Part shown: piece by piece, positions 40,915 through 50,661 of the stretch
How the letters are laid out: each line of letters starts with the position of its first letter
How positions within the stretch are numbered: the first letter of the stretch is position 1
Assembly: GCA_023431345.1 (NCBI GenBank)
Contig: JAEYWK010000096.1
Span: forward strand, 1-64,000
Length of the DNA stretch: 64,000 nucleotides
Source: Pseudomonadota bacterium
GTDB lineage: Bacteria; Myxococcota_A; Polyangia; Polyangiales; Polyangiaceae
Direction: 5' to 3'
Translations under genes and position numbers: made by a program
The notes under the pieces: model-generated
The model's input: only the letters and a program-made list of their open reading frames with translations
The model's database searches: none
Told to the model about the DNA's origin: nothing

Positions 40915-41757
40915 ATGTCGACGTCGCTCGTAGCTGCCGTTCAGATGACAAGCACGGATGACCTCGACCGCAATCTGGCGCGCGCCGGTCAGCTCGTGCG
41001 TGCGGCGGCGGCGCGGGGAGCGAGCTTCGTCGCGCTCCCCGAGAACGTCGCGTTCATCGGCGAGGACGAGCAGAAGCTCGCCACGTCCGAGAAGCTCGAG
41101 CTCGGCCCCGTGGCTGCAACGGCGGGAAAGGTTGCGCGCTGGGGCTCCGAGCTCGCGCGTGAGACGCAAAGCTGGTTGCTCGTCGGCGGCGTGGCCGAGG
41201 TTTCACCTGACGCGAACAAGGCCTACAACACGGCGGTCCTGTTCGACGCGCGCGGCAACATCGTCGCTGCCTACCGAAAAATTCACTTGTTCGACGTGAA
41301 GCTCGCAGACGGTACCGAGCGCAACGAATCGCGAATCTTCGCCCCCGGCGCGACTCCCGTCGTCATCGATACGCCGATCGGTCGAGTCGGGCTATCCATC
41401 TGTTTCGACGTCCGCTTCCCGGAGCTCTATCGAAAGCTCGTCTCCGACGGGGCGACGGTGTTGACGGTCCCCGCCACATTTACCGTGACCACCGGTCGCG
41501 ACCATTGGCACGTGCTGCTTCGCGCCCGCGCCATCGAGTCACAAGCCTACGTCATCGCGCCCGCCCAATGGGGAGAGAATGCCCCAGGTCGAGCGTCCTA
41601 CGGGCATGCGCTGATTTGCGACCCCTGGGGCACCATCCTCGCAGAGTGCGCCGACGGAGAGGGGCTTGCGATAGCGCCCATCGACCTCGAGCGCGTCGCG
41701 GCCCTTCGCCACCAGCTGCCCGCGCTGGCGTGCCGTCGGCTTTCCTCCGTGATCTAA
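40915..41757 (+). CDS. Carbon-nitrogen hydrolase, Nit/omega-amidase type
   Basis: ATG 40915 (MSTSLVAAVQMTSTDDLDRN) gives 280 residues. The nitrilase-superfamily triad is present: Glu in FVALPENVAFIG, Lys in AAYRKIHLFDVKL and Cys in LSICFDVRFPELYR. The KIHLFDV and TGRDHWHVLLRARAIESQAY motifs point to the Nit1/Nit2 branch, which hydrolyses deaminated glutathione or omega-amides of 2-oxo acids. No operon partner is evident. Confidence 0.92.
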   Translation: MSTSLVAAVQMTSTDDLDRNLARAGQLVRAAAARGASFVALPENVAFIGEDEQKLATSEKLELGPVAATAGKVARWGSELARETQSWLLVGGVAEVSPDANKAYNTAVLFDARGNIVAAYRKIHLFDVKLADGTERNESRIFAPGATPVVIDTPIGRVGLSICFDVRFPELYRKLVSDGATVLTVPATFTVTTGRDHWHVLLRARAIESQAYVIAPAQWGENAPGRASYGHALICDPWGTILAECADGEGLAIAPIDLERVAALRHQLPALACRRLSSVI

Positions 41758-42065
41758 GGGCCCAAGTTTCTCGCAGACTCCTGCCAAGGGACTCGCATCT
41801 CCGCCCCGCGCTCGGCGCTCAGCGCGCAAAACACTCCTGCTCACTCCCGAGGACACGAATTTTTAGCGCGGTCCCCCGCGCGAAAAATTGCGCCGCTCCA
41901 CCTCTCGCCCTCCCCGACTCCCCCCTCCCTGTTATCTCGATTCGCGCATCTCCGCCCATCGCCTCCCCAACGCCTCCCATCGTGTAGCCGCACGCGTCGG
42001 CCTGTGGCCGCCACGGAAGCTGCTGCAAAGTGGGCTGCAAGGTGGCAGCCCCAGTACGTGCGTCG
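41758..42065. other. Intergenic region between convergent genes, no feature found
   Basis: The 308 bp between the amidase and the TM/TPR-like gene hold no frame with coding character, no obvious RNA gene and no strong hairpin that I can find. Confidence 0.5.
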
Positions 42066-42731
42066 CTACTCGGCGATGTCGCGGAGCTGGCGGGCGTAGA
42101 GGCCGGAGGGGTAGCGCTTGAGGCTTTGTTTCGCGCGCTCTTTGGCGGCGCTCGTCTTGCCCATCGCGAGCAGCGATTGGGCGGCGATGAGATCGGCTTC
42201 GGCGCCGAGACGGCCTCGCGGGAAGTCGCGCGCGTGCTCTTGCGTGAGGCGCAGCGCGGCGGACGGGCTCGAGCCGACGAGCGCGCGCGCCTTCTCGAGC
42301 AGCTCGGCTTCGGCGAGGCGTGGGTCGACTTTCAGGCGCGGAGCGGCGGCTGGCGCCGTTGGCAGCTGCAAAGCTGGGAGCGCTTCCACAGCGATCGGCG
42401 CGGTAGCCGCCTCGACCGGCGCGGGCGCGACGACGGCGGGCGCGACGACGGCGGGCGGCGGCGCAGGCTGATGCGTCACGTCGTGCTGGCCCGCGAACGT
42501 GTACGCGGCGTAACCGCTGGCGCCGCCCAGCGCGATCACCGCGGCAGCCTTGGCGGCGAGCGCCGTCCACGCAGAGGCTACCGGTAGCGTGGCCGTCTTC
42601 GCGACGCCGAGGCTGAGGCGGTAGCGAAGCGCGGCCGTCAGCTCAGGCACGGGGGGTGCCGCGGAGAGCAACTCAGCCGCGCCCGACGGAGCGTCGCCTC
42701 TGGCATCGAGCCAGCGAACGGGGGGCTTCAC
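42066..42731 (-). CDS. Membrane protein with TPR-like tail, sigma-factor partner
   Basis: The GTG at 42731 overlaps the ECF sigma stop by 4 bp and gives 221 residues. One transmembrane helix (AAKAAAVIALGGASGYAAYT) follows a cytoplasmic stretch of about 55 residues. A Pro/Ala linker leads to an outer helical part like the last TPRs of YbgF/outer-membrane-assembly proteins (AELLEKARALVGSSPSAALR, LIAAQSLLAMGKTSAAKERA, LKRYPSGLYARQLRDI). The position after a sigma gene and single helix suggest an anti-sigma-type partner; there is no zinc-finger motif. Confidence 0.78.
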   Translation of the reverse strand: MKPPVRWLDARGDAPSGAAELLSAAPPVPELTAALRYRLSLGVAKTATLPVASAWTALAAKAAAVIALGGASGYAAYTFAGQHDVTHQPAPPPAVVAPAVVAPAPVEAATAPIAVEALPALQLPTAPAAAPRLKVDPRLAEAELLEKARALVGSSPSAALRLTQEHARDFPRGRLGAEADLIAAQSLLAMGKTSAAKERAKQSLKRYPSGLYARQLRDIAE

Positions 42732-43315
42732 GACTTGTCCTCCATCTGAGCCGAGCCGAGCCGGGCGACGGCTCGAGCGAAGCGCTTTCGAGCGCGGTAA
42801 AGCCGAGAGTACACCGTGCCGAGCGGCGCTCCAAGGCTCTCCGCGATCGCCTCCGTCGTCATCCCCTCGATCTCGAACATGACGAATACGACGCGGTACT
42901 CGAGCGGCAGCGTATCGAGGATCCGCTCGAGTTGTTTCGCGCGTCGCGCCGTGACCAGGCTGCCTTCGGGGGATGGAAATGACGTCGTCATCGCATCCAT
43001 CGTCGACCAATCCCCCACCAGCTCTTCGCGCTTGAAGTGCGCTTTGCGGCGATATCCCGCCGCGACGCGGAAACAAATCTCGTACAGCCAGGTCGTCAGC
43101 GCGCACTGACCGCTGAAGCCGCTCAAGCGCCGGTGCACCACCAAGAAGACTTCTTGGTACACGTCCTCCACGTGGGGTGGGCGCACGCCCATGCGATACA
43201 GCGTGCGCCACACGAACTCCCCGTGGCGCTCGTGCACCTGCGTCACCGTGAGAGGCGCGTCCTCCGCCGAGGGGGTCTCGCTGAGGTTGGGAAGGGCGTC
43301 CGGTACTCCGCGCAT
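42728..43315 (-). CDS. ECF-type RNA polymerase sigma factor
   Basis: ATG 43315 (MRGVPDALPNLSETPSAEDA) gives 195 residues. Sigma region 2 is VWRTLYRMGVRPPHVEDVYQ, then ALTTWLYEICFRVAAGYRRK; region 4 is ILDTLPLEYRVVFVMFEIEG with the HTH EAIAESLGAPLGTVYSRLYR. It is translationally coupled to a membrane protein and preceded by an exported protein, so it probably controls an envelope stress regulon. Confidence 0.93.
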   Translation of the reverse strand: MRGVPDALPNLSETPSAEDAPLTVTQVHERHGEFVWRTLYRMGVRPPHVEDVYQEVFLVVHRRLSGFSGQCALTTWLYEICFRVAAGYRRKAHFKREELVGDWSTMDAMTTSFPSPEGSLVTARRAKQLERILDTLPLEYRVVFVMFEIEGMTTEAIAESLGAPLGTVYSRLYRARKRFARAVARLGSAQMEDKS

Positions 43316-43334
43316 GGCCGTCACCGCGCGTTGG

Positions 43335-44354
43335 TCAGTCGAGCTGCAGTCCGAAACCTGCAAACCCCTCGACCATCGCCGGTCCTTGTTCGTAAGCCGG
43401 AGTCGACGCAGCGTCGACCATGAATCGATGACGGACGAGCGGGAAGACGGCCGCCGCGCCGAGCTCGACGAACGCTCGCCCCGCGAGGTGCTGACGAAGA
43501 CCGAGCTCACTCGAGGCCGCCCACCAAAAGCGATCGCCAGGTCGGTTCGGTCGCGGCGAGTAAACCACGCTGTGCAGCGCACCGACGCGAGCGCCGATGC
43601 ACGACCAGACCTGCGGCTCTTTGACGCGCGCCCACAAGCAGCCTGAGGCAAAGCCGGCGGTGATACCGAAGCCCAGCCGCGAGCCTGCGCTCTCGAGCTC
43701 GCCTTCTGGGTAGAAAATGCCTCCAAATGCCGCTCCAAAAAGCTCACCGCGCACGCTGACCGTGAGCGCCGCGCCGAGCGACGTGCTCGGCAACAGGTGG
43801 GGTGCGACGAGCAAGCGCAGCGAGGCTTCGCCGTGCAAGGTGTCGCGCGGGGGCGGCGGCGGCGGCGGCGACGGACAGACCGGCGGCTCGGGCTCCGGTT
43901 CCTGCTCGGGTTCGGGCTTCGGAAGCGGCGGCAAATCCGGCGCTATCGCCAGCGCCACTGCCAGCGCCACCGACCTGCCCAAATCGGTGCAGTCGGCGCC
44001 CTCGCTCTCCAAAACGCGCGTGGCCTCCGCGCCGTTCGGATCGATGCGCAAGTAGAGCCGCGCTTGCCAGCGCGCTCCCAGCCGCTCGAGCACCACCTCG
44101 ATGCCGCGCTCGCCCGTGTCCGCGAACGGATCGCGCGCCAGCCGCTGCACGACGTCGCTCTCCAGAGCGGCGGCGGAGGGGCAGCTCGCCGCGCCCTCGG
44201 CGCGCACGACCTGCAGCCGATAACGCGAATCTTCTGCGTGAGCCTGACGCGGCGTGCTCCAGACGCACCAGGCCCAGACAAAGCTCAGCACGACTCGGCT
44301 CGGCCTGAACGGGGCGCGCAACGGCTCGGCTCCTTCGGCCCCGAGGGGCGTCAA
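43335..44354 (-). CDS. Exported outer-membrane-barrel-like protein, first gene of ECF operon
   Basis: This 339-residue protein has a hydrophobic export segment (VVLSFVWAWCVWSTPRQAHA) with an AHA cleavage site. A periplasmic part (VVRAEGAASCPSAAALESDV, VLERLGARWQARLYLRIDPN) is followed by a Pro/Glu linker and Pro run and then Gly- and aromatic-rich alternating strands ending in FAGFGLQLD, typical of a beta barrel that closes at a C-terminal hydrophobic residue. I have seen this type upstream of ECF sigma factors in Polyangia, but the function is unknown. It ends 19 bp before the sigma start. Confidence 0.78.
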   Translation of the reverse strand: MTPLGAEGAEPLRAPFRPSRVVLSFVWAWCVWSTPRQAHAEDSRYRLQVVRAEGAASCPSAAALESDVVQRLARDPFADTGERGIEVVLERLGARWQARLYLRIDPNGAEATRVLESEGADCTDLGRSVALAVALAIAPDLPPLPKPEPEQEPEPEPPVCPSPPPPPPPRDTLHGEASLRLLVAPHLLPSTSLGAALTVSVRGELFGAAFGGIFYPEGELESAGSRLGFGITAGFASGCLWARVKEPQVWSCIGARVGALHSVVYSPRPNRPGDRFWWAASSELGLRQHLAGRAFVELGAAAVFPLVRHRFMVDAASTPAYEQGPAMVEGFAGFGLQLD

Positions 44355-44380
44355 GCCCTTCTAGCGCACAAATGTCGCAA

Positions 44381-44394
44381 GTCAAACGGTTGAC
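44381..44394. promoter_or_regulatory. Inverted repeat upstream of the ECF operon
   Basis: GTCAA-ACGG-TTGAC is a palindrome 27 bp upstream of the ECF operon's first ATG (44354). It could be a repressor or sigma-controlled site; the evidence is only position and symmetry. Confidence 0.3.
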
Positions 44395-44545
44395 CGGAAT
44401 TGCTATCCGCCGGCCCAGCACATCTAAGTCGGCGAGCATCGATCGTTAGTGCCTCGGCCTGACCCAGAGCTTTCCAACTTTGCGGCGAACGACCGACCGA
44501 CGGCAAAAGTTGACGCAGGTGAGCGCGTGATACACTCCCGCGGCC

Positions 44546-44908
44546 GTGAAAGTTCGCCTGATCCGAGAGCAACGCTTCGAGGCCGCCCACCGTCTGCCCA
44601 AGGTGCCGCCTGGGCATAAATGTGCACGCCTACATGGCCACAGCTTCAAGATCGAGCTCGTCGTGTCGGGCGCCGTGAACCCCGAGACGGGCTGGTTCAT
44701 CGACTATGGCGACATCGACGCCTTGTGGCAGCCGATTCACGACCAGCTCGACCACAACTACCTGAACGAGGTGCCCGGCCTCGAGAACCCCACTAGCGAG
44801 ATCTTGGCGCACTGGCTGTGGCAGAAGCTGCGGCCCAGCCTGCCCTCGCTCGAGCGCGTGATCGTGCACGAAACGTGCGACGCGCGCTGCGAATACGAGG
44901 GAGACTGA
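44546..44908 (+). CDS. queD: 6-pyruvoyl tetrahydropterin synthase / 6-carboxytetrahydropterin synthase family (QueD)
   Basis: GTG 44546 (VKVRLIREQRFEAAHRLPKV) gives 120 residues, normal for QueD. Zinc ligands His15, His30 and His32 (AAHR, LHGHSF) and active-site Cys26 (GHKCARLHGHSFKI) are present, with Asp/His/Glu in IHDQLDHNYLNE and VIVHETCDARCEY. QueD makes the 6-carboxytetrahydropterin precursor of queuosine. Possible promoter TTGACG-N15-TACACT at 44510-44536 would place the transcript start just before the GTG, so the mRNA may be nearly leaderless. Confidence 0.93.
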   Translation: MKVRLIREQRFEAAHRLPKVPPGHKCARLHGHSFKIELVVSGAVNPETGWFIDYGDIDALWQPIHDQLDHNYLNEVPGLENPTSEILAHWLWQKLRPSLPSLERVIVHETCDARCEYEGD

Positions 44909-44911
44909 CGC

Positions 44912-45574
44912 ATGTTCGCGCGGGTCGTCGAGCTGACCTTCATCGCGTGCGCCGCCGTCGGCGTGTACGGCTTCGTCACCGCCGCGAAAGACGGCGAGAC
45001 GCGCCGCTCGTGCACGTCGCTGTGCGCGCTTCGGCCCGCTTACGCGGCGCAGAACCGGCTCGCGCCCGATTTCGAGCTGCCCTCGATCAACGGCGGCAAG
45101 GTCAAGCTGTCGAGCTTCCGCGGCAAGGTCGTGATTCTGAATTTTTGGACCAAGACGTGCCGGCCCTGCCTGGAAGAGATGCCGTCGATCGCCAACCTGG
45201 CCAAGGCGCTCAAAGCGCACCCTGACGTCGTGCTGCTCACGATCACGACCGACGAGAGCGCGACCGACGCCCGCGACACGATGAAGAGCGTGCTCGGCGG
45301 CGGTGACCCACCGTTCGAGGTGTTGGTCGACGCGGAGTCGGAGATCGTGCGCGACAAGTACGGTACGAAGCTGTTCCCGGAGACGTGGTTCATCGACGGC
45401 GAGGGCGTGATCCGCGCCCGCTTCGACGGCGCACGCGACTGGGCGAACCCGCTCACGATCGATCTGGCAAATAGCCTGAAGAACCCGCTCCAGTGCGGGA
45501 TCCGCTTCGACAAGGGCAAGCCGCAGGGCCCGCAAGCCTCGCTGTGCGGCGAGTTCACGCCGAGCGTCGAGTGA
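44912..45574 (+). CDS. TlpA/ResA-type thioredoxin-like protein
   Basis: The 220-residue protein has an N-terminal hydrophobic anchor (VVELTFIACAAVGVYGFVTA). The thioredoxin fold includes LAPDFELPSINGGKVKLSSF and NFWTKTCRPCLEEMPSI with a CRPC active site, and the cis-Pro region LFPETWFIDGEGVIRARFDG. Such proteins reduce periplasmic disulfides, for example for cytochrome c maturation. It starts 3 nt after queD and 3 nt before the BFD-like gene, so the four genes queD to ttcA form one unit. Confidence 0.9.
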   Translation: MFARVVELTFIACAAVGVYGFVTAAKDGETRRSCTSLCALRPAYAAQNRLAPDFELPSINGGKVKLSSFRGKVVILNFWTKTCRPCLEEMPSIANLAKALKAHPDVVLLTITTDESATDARDTMKSVLGGGDPPFEVLVDAESEIVRDKYGTKLFPETWFIDGEGVIRARFDGARDWANPLTIDLANSLKNPLQCGIRFDKGKPQGPQASLCGEFTPSVE

Positions 45575-45577
45575 ACC

Positions 45578-45841
45578 GTGAAGGAGCTGGCTTGTCGCTG
45601 TGAAGACGTGACGGTGCACGAGCTGCTGCAGGGCATCGAGCGCGGTCACCGCGACATCGAGTCGCTCAAGCGTTACACCGGCTTTGCCACCGGTCACTGT
45701 CAGGGCAAATGGTGTCTGGTGCCGTGCGCGCGCATCTTGGCCGAGCACGGCGGCGACCCGGGACAGGGCATCACGCCGCGGCCACCCTTTCATCCCGTGT
45801 CGCTCGCGGAGCTGGCCGGCATCGACCCCGACTGGGTCTGA
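45578..45841 (+). CDS. BFD-like [2Fe-2S]-binding protein
   Basis: GTG 45578 (VKELACRCEDVTVHELLQGI) gives 87 residues. Cys6/Cys8 (CRC) and Cys41/Cys46 (CQGKWC) match the C-x-C...C-x4-C spacing of the bacterioferritin-associated ferredoxin-like domain, here as a stand-alone protein. The domain is also fused to FAD oxidoreductases and amine oxidases. It lies between a TlpA-like gene and ttcA and may hand Fe-S clusters or electrons to an operon partner, which is inference. Confidence 0.82.
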   Translation: MKELACRCEDVTVHELLQGIERGHRDIESLKRYTGFATGHCQGKWCLVPCARILAEHGGDPGQGITPRPPFHPVSLAELAGIDPDWV

Positions 45842-45852
45842 AACACGAGTCG

Positions 45853-46680
45853 ATGGACAAGCTAGAGAAAAAACTACTGTCGCAGGTGGCCAAGGCCTCG
45901 TCCGATTTCCGGCTGCTGGAACCGAACGATCGGGTGATGGTCGCGGTGAGCGGCGGCAAAGATTCGCACGCGATGCTGTACTTGCTGCGCGAGCTGCAGC
46001 GCAAGGCGCCGTTCCCGTTCTCGATCTTCGCGCTGAACGTCGACCAGGGTCACCCCGGGTTTCCGAGCGATTTGCTGCCGGCGTACCTCGCGCGCGAGGG
46101 CTACGAGTTCACGATCGTCACGGAGGATACTTACTCGGTCGTCACCGAGAAGGTGCCCGAGGGGAAGACTTACTGCTCGCTGTGCTCGCGGCTTCGTCGC
46201 GGCATCTTGTACACGCAGGCGCAGAAGCTCGGAGCCACCAAGATCGCGCTCGGCCACCACCGTGACGACGTGATCGAGACGTTGATGCTGAACCTACTCT
46301 ACGCGGGGCAGCTGAAGGCGATGCCGGCGCGCCTGCGCTCGGATGACGGGCGCAACGTGGTGATTCGCCCGCTCGTGTACGCCTCGGAGGCGGACCTGGG
46401 CGCGTTCGCCGAGGCCAAGCAGTTTCCGATCATTCCGTGTGACCTGTGTGGGTCGCAAGACAACTTGAAGCGCAAGCAGGTCAAGCAGCTGCTCACGACG
46501 CTCAACACCGACAACCCGACGGTGCGCGCCAATGTCTTCGCCGCCCTCGGAAACATCCGTCCTTCGCACCTGTTCGACCTCGAGCTGCGCCGCGCCATGG
46601 GCGTCGATGAGGCGCAGGAAGAGCCGCAAACGGGCGGCGTGGCCTCCAACGTCGTACCGCTGACGGCGCTCAGCAGGTAG
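45853..46680 (+). CDS. ttcA: tRNA 2-thiocytidine biosynthesis protein TtcA
   Basis: ATG 45853 (MDKLEKKLLSQVAKASSDFR) gives 275 residues. It has the PP-loop VMVAVSGGKDSHAMLYLLRE, the two CxxC motifs CSLC (SLCSRLRRGILYTQAQ) and CDLCGSQDN, and GHHRDDVIETLMLNLLYAGQ, as in TtcA, which thiolates C32 of tRNAs using an [4Fe-4S] cluster and ATP. It closes the queD-tlpA-bfd-ttcA unit. The shared theme is tRNA modification with Fe-S and thiol support. Confidence 0.92.
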   Translation: MDKLEKKLLSQVAKASSDFRLLEPNDRVMVAVSGGKDSHAMLYLLRELQRKAPFPFSIFALNVDQGHPGFPSDLLPAYLAREGYEFTIVTEDTYSVVTEKVPEGKTYCSLCSRLRRGILYTQAQKLGATKIALGHHRDDVIETLMLNLLYAGQLKAMPARLRSDDGRNVVIRPLVYASEADLGAFAEAKQFPIIPCDLCGSQDNLKRKQVKQLLTTLNTDNPTVRANVFAALGNIRPSHLFDLELRRAMGVDEAQEEPQTGGVASNVVPLTALSR

Positions 46681-46725
46681 GCTGCGGCTCGGAACTTACG
46701 GCGCGGGCCGCTGTCGGTTCGAGGA

Positions 46726-47655
46726 ATGAGCGCGGCCGTGAAGCCCAGCGAAGCCAGTCTCGCGGCCTTGGTGCTGTCGGCGGCGCTGCACGCGGCGATC
46801 TTGCTGGTGCCGCTCGGGGTCGCGTTTCGCCCCGACGCGCCGCCGACGCTGCCCAACAGCGTCGCGATGCCGGGCAATGCCATCGAGGTCGAAGCGCCGA
46901 CGCCGGAGCTCGCGGCAGCGCCCGCCGCCGCGCCCACGAGCGCTTCGGAGGCTCCGGCGCAAGAAGCGCCGACGGTCGACGTGAAGAGCCTACCGAGTGA
47001 GGCTGCTTCCGAAGACGCGCCGCCGAAGCCCGCGCCGGCGTCGAAGCCCCGCAAGCCTGCCGCGCCGAAGCCCAAGCCCGCGGCGAAGGCGGCGCCGAGC
47101 GCAGCGGCAGCTTCCGAACCGAGCGTCGCGTCGACCGGGCAAGACCGCCCGACGACGGGGTCGCCCGCGGCCGGTAGCTTCGGGCAAGAGGGGCTCGCGC
47201 CGGGGGTGCGCCGGCTCGGCTACGCCTTCACGCGCGCGATTCCGGCCGCCTCGCCCGCCGACCGCGCATGGCGCGAGCTCCCGCCGGGTCACGTCGGCAC
47301 GATCCGCATCGAGCTCGAGGTCGACGAGAACAATCGTTTGGGTGCGCTCAAGCGTTGGCAAGGGCGTCCGGGTGAGCCGGCGCCGCCAGCGGTGCTCGAG
47401 CGCATGGTCGAGCGCACGTTGATCTTGCTGCGCGCCGGGCAGTTCGCGCTCTCGGGCTCGAACTCGCCGGGCTCCGAGCGCCTCACCATCGACGTCAGCG
47501 TTCGCGACGAAGCGGCGGACGAAGAGGGCGCGGACGTGGTCGTGCAGAAGAAGTTCGAGGGCGCCTCTCCCGGCCGCCCCGGCAAAGCCTATTTCCGCTA
47601 CGGCACCGGCCGCGCCGTGGAGCTCAAGGTGACGATCAGCGCCTCCGGGCGGTAG
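46726..47655 (+). CDS. TonB-like membrane-anchored protein with Pro/Ala linker
   Basis: The 309-residue protein has an N-terminal transmembrane helix (LAALVLSAALHAAILLVPLG) followed by a long Pro/Ala/Lys linker (residues 45-150). The C-terminal part (HVGTIRIELEVDENNRLGAL, AVLERMVERTLILLRAGQFA, ERLTIDVSVRDEAADEEGAD) resembles TonB/TonB-C-like beta-alpha folds. The TonB YP/VxP motif is not clear, so energy transduction is a guess. It starts 45 bp after ttcA and may be in the same transcript. Confidence 0.72.
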   Translation: MSAAVKPSEASLAALVLSAALHAAILLVPLGVAFRPDAPPTLPNSVAMPGNAIEVEAPTPELAAAPAAAPTSASEAPAQEAPTVDVKSLPSEAASEDAPPKPAPASKPRKPAAPKPKPAAKAAPSAAAASEPSVASTGQDRPTTGSPAAGSFGQEGLAPGVRRLGYAFTRAIPAASPADRAWRELPPGHVGTIRIELEVDENNRLGALKRWQGRPGEPAPPAVLERMVERTLILLRAGQFALSGSNSPGSERLTIDVSVRDEAADEEGADVVVQKKFEGASPGRPGKAYFRYGTGRAVELKVTISASGR

Positions 47656-47703
47656 CCGCGCGCGGCCACGCGGGCGCGAGCTGGCCACGCGGGCGCGAGC
47701 TGG

Positions 47704-49242
<1,539 letters not shown>

Positions 49243-49359
49243 GCGAGCGTGAAACTTGCCGCAGTATACTTGCCCCGGGCCCGAGCGCTGCTGAGCCGTC
49301 AGCAAAAGCGCGCGGGGTTCCTAGTCCGAGGGCATTTCCCGAGGTAGGCTCGCCCGCCC

Positions 49360-50577
49360 GTGACTTTGGACCCCCTGGTCTACGACTGGAACTCGAGCGA
49401 TCGCGAGGCGTGGCGCGCCCGACGCGCCCAGCTGCTCGACGAAACCCTGCGGGACGGCCTGCAAAGCCCGTCCGCCCGCAACCCGAAGCTCGAGCACAAG
49501 CTCGAGGGCCTGCGCCTGATGAGCCAGCTCGGGGTCTCGGCGGTGAACCTGGGCTTGCCGTCGGTGTCGGCGGCCGCGCGCGAAGAGGCGCGGCAAATGC
49601 TGCGCGTGATCCAGAGCGAGCGGCTCGGGCTCTTGCCGGTCTGCGCGGGTCGCACGCTCGCGAGCGACGTGGCGCCCATCGTCGAGCTCTCGCAGAGCGA
49701 GGGCGTCGCGATCGAGGTCTCGGTGTTCGTGGGGGCGAGCCCGATCCGTTGGCGCGCGGAGGGCTGGGACCTGGAGCGGGTGTCGAGCTTGACGCGCGAG
49801 GCGGTGAGCCTCGCGGCGCGCGCTGGCCTTCCCGTCACGTTCGTGACCGAAGACACGACGCGAACGCCGCCCGAGACGCTGGAGCGCTTGTTCCGTCTGG
49901 CGATCGAGCACGGCGCGACTCGTCTGTGTTTGTGCGACACGGTGGGCGCGGCTTCCGCGAGCGGCGTGCGCGAGCTGGTGACGTTCACGCGGGGCATCGT
50001 GGCGAGCGCGGCGCGCCCGGTCGGGCTCGATTGGCACGGGCACGACGACCGCGGGCTCGGCCTCGCCAACGCGCTCAGCGCGATCGAAGCGGGCGTGGAG
50101 CGAGTGCACGCCACGGCGCTCGGGGTCGGCGAGCGCGTCGGCAACACGCCGCTCGAGCTGCTCGTGGCAAATCTAGCGTTTTTGGCGGGAGAAGAGCCGT
50201 CGGCGGCTCCGCTGCGCGCGTACGCCGAGCATTTCGCGGCCGCGCTCGGAGTGGCGATCCCGCCCGATCACCCGCTCGTCGGCGCGAACGCGTTCCGCAC
50301 CGCCACCGGCGTCCACGCCGCCGCGATCGCCAAGGCGCTCGGCAAAGGTGACGCCTTGGCGGATCGCGTTTACAGCTTGGTGCCGGTGAGTCGCTTCTCC
50401 GCCGGGCATGACATTCGCATCGGCTACCTTTCGGGGACCTCGAACGTCGTGCACTGGCTACGCAGTCACAGCATCGAGCCGAGCGACGCGCTGGTGACGC
50501 GCATTTTGGAGCGGGCGCGCTCGCTCGGCCGCGTGCTGGGCGACGACGAAGTGCTGGCCGTCGTAGAAGCGCGCTGA
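49360..50577 (+). CDS. HMGL-like (2-isopropylmalate/homocitrate synthase-type) enzyme
   Basis: GTG 49360 gives 405 residues. The DRE-TIM barrel motifs are present: LLDETLRDGLQSPSARNPKL, VGLDWHGHDDRGLGLANAL with the HxH metal site, and GVGERVGNTPLELLVANLAF. Such enzymes condense acetyl-CoA with 2-oxo acids, or cleave HMG-CoA. The Asp/Glu pattern is DETLRDG instead of RDxxQ, still consistent. The C-terminal regulatory domain of LeuA is absent. Product is unknown. It is divergent from the radical SAM gene with 117 bp between starts. Confidence 0.85.
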   Translation: MTLDPLVYDWNSSDREAWRARRAQLLDETLRDGLQSPSARNPKLEHKLEGLRLMSQLGVSAVNLGLPSVSAAAREEARQMLRVIQSERLGLLPVCAGRTLASDVAPIVELSQSEGVAIEVSVFVGASPIRWRAEGWDLERVSSLTREAVSLAARAGLPVTFVTEDTTRTPPETLERLFRLAIEHGATRLCLCDTVGAASASGVRELVTFTRGIVASAARPVGLDWHGHDDRGLGLANALSAIEAGVERVHATALGVGERVGNTPLELLVANLAFLAGEEPSAAPLRAYAEHFAAALGVAIPPDHPLVGANAFRTATGVHAAAIAKALGKGDALADRVYSLVPVSRFSAGHDIRIGYLSGTSNVVHWLRSHSIEPSDALVTRILERARSLGRVLGDDEVLAVVEAR

Positions 50578-50661
50578 GCGGCCACGGAGCGACATTTCGC
50601 ACCTCACCGCCGGCGAGAAATCGACTTAAGACCGCCGCCCGGTCACCCGTTCATCGTCCTT

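Noticed and set aside
42728..43747. Longer start of the ECF sigma gene
   Set aside because: The frame upstream of 43315 lies inside the preceding exported-protein gene and is Arg/Ser-rich without sigma features.
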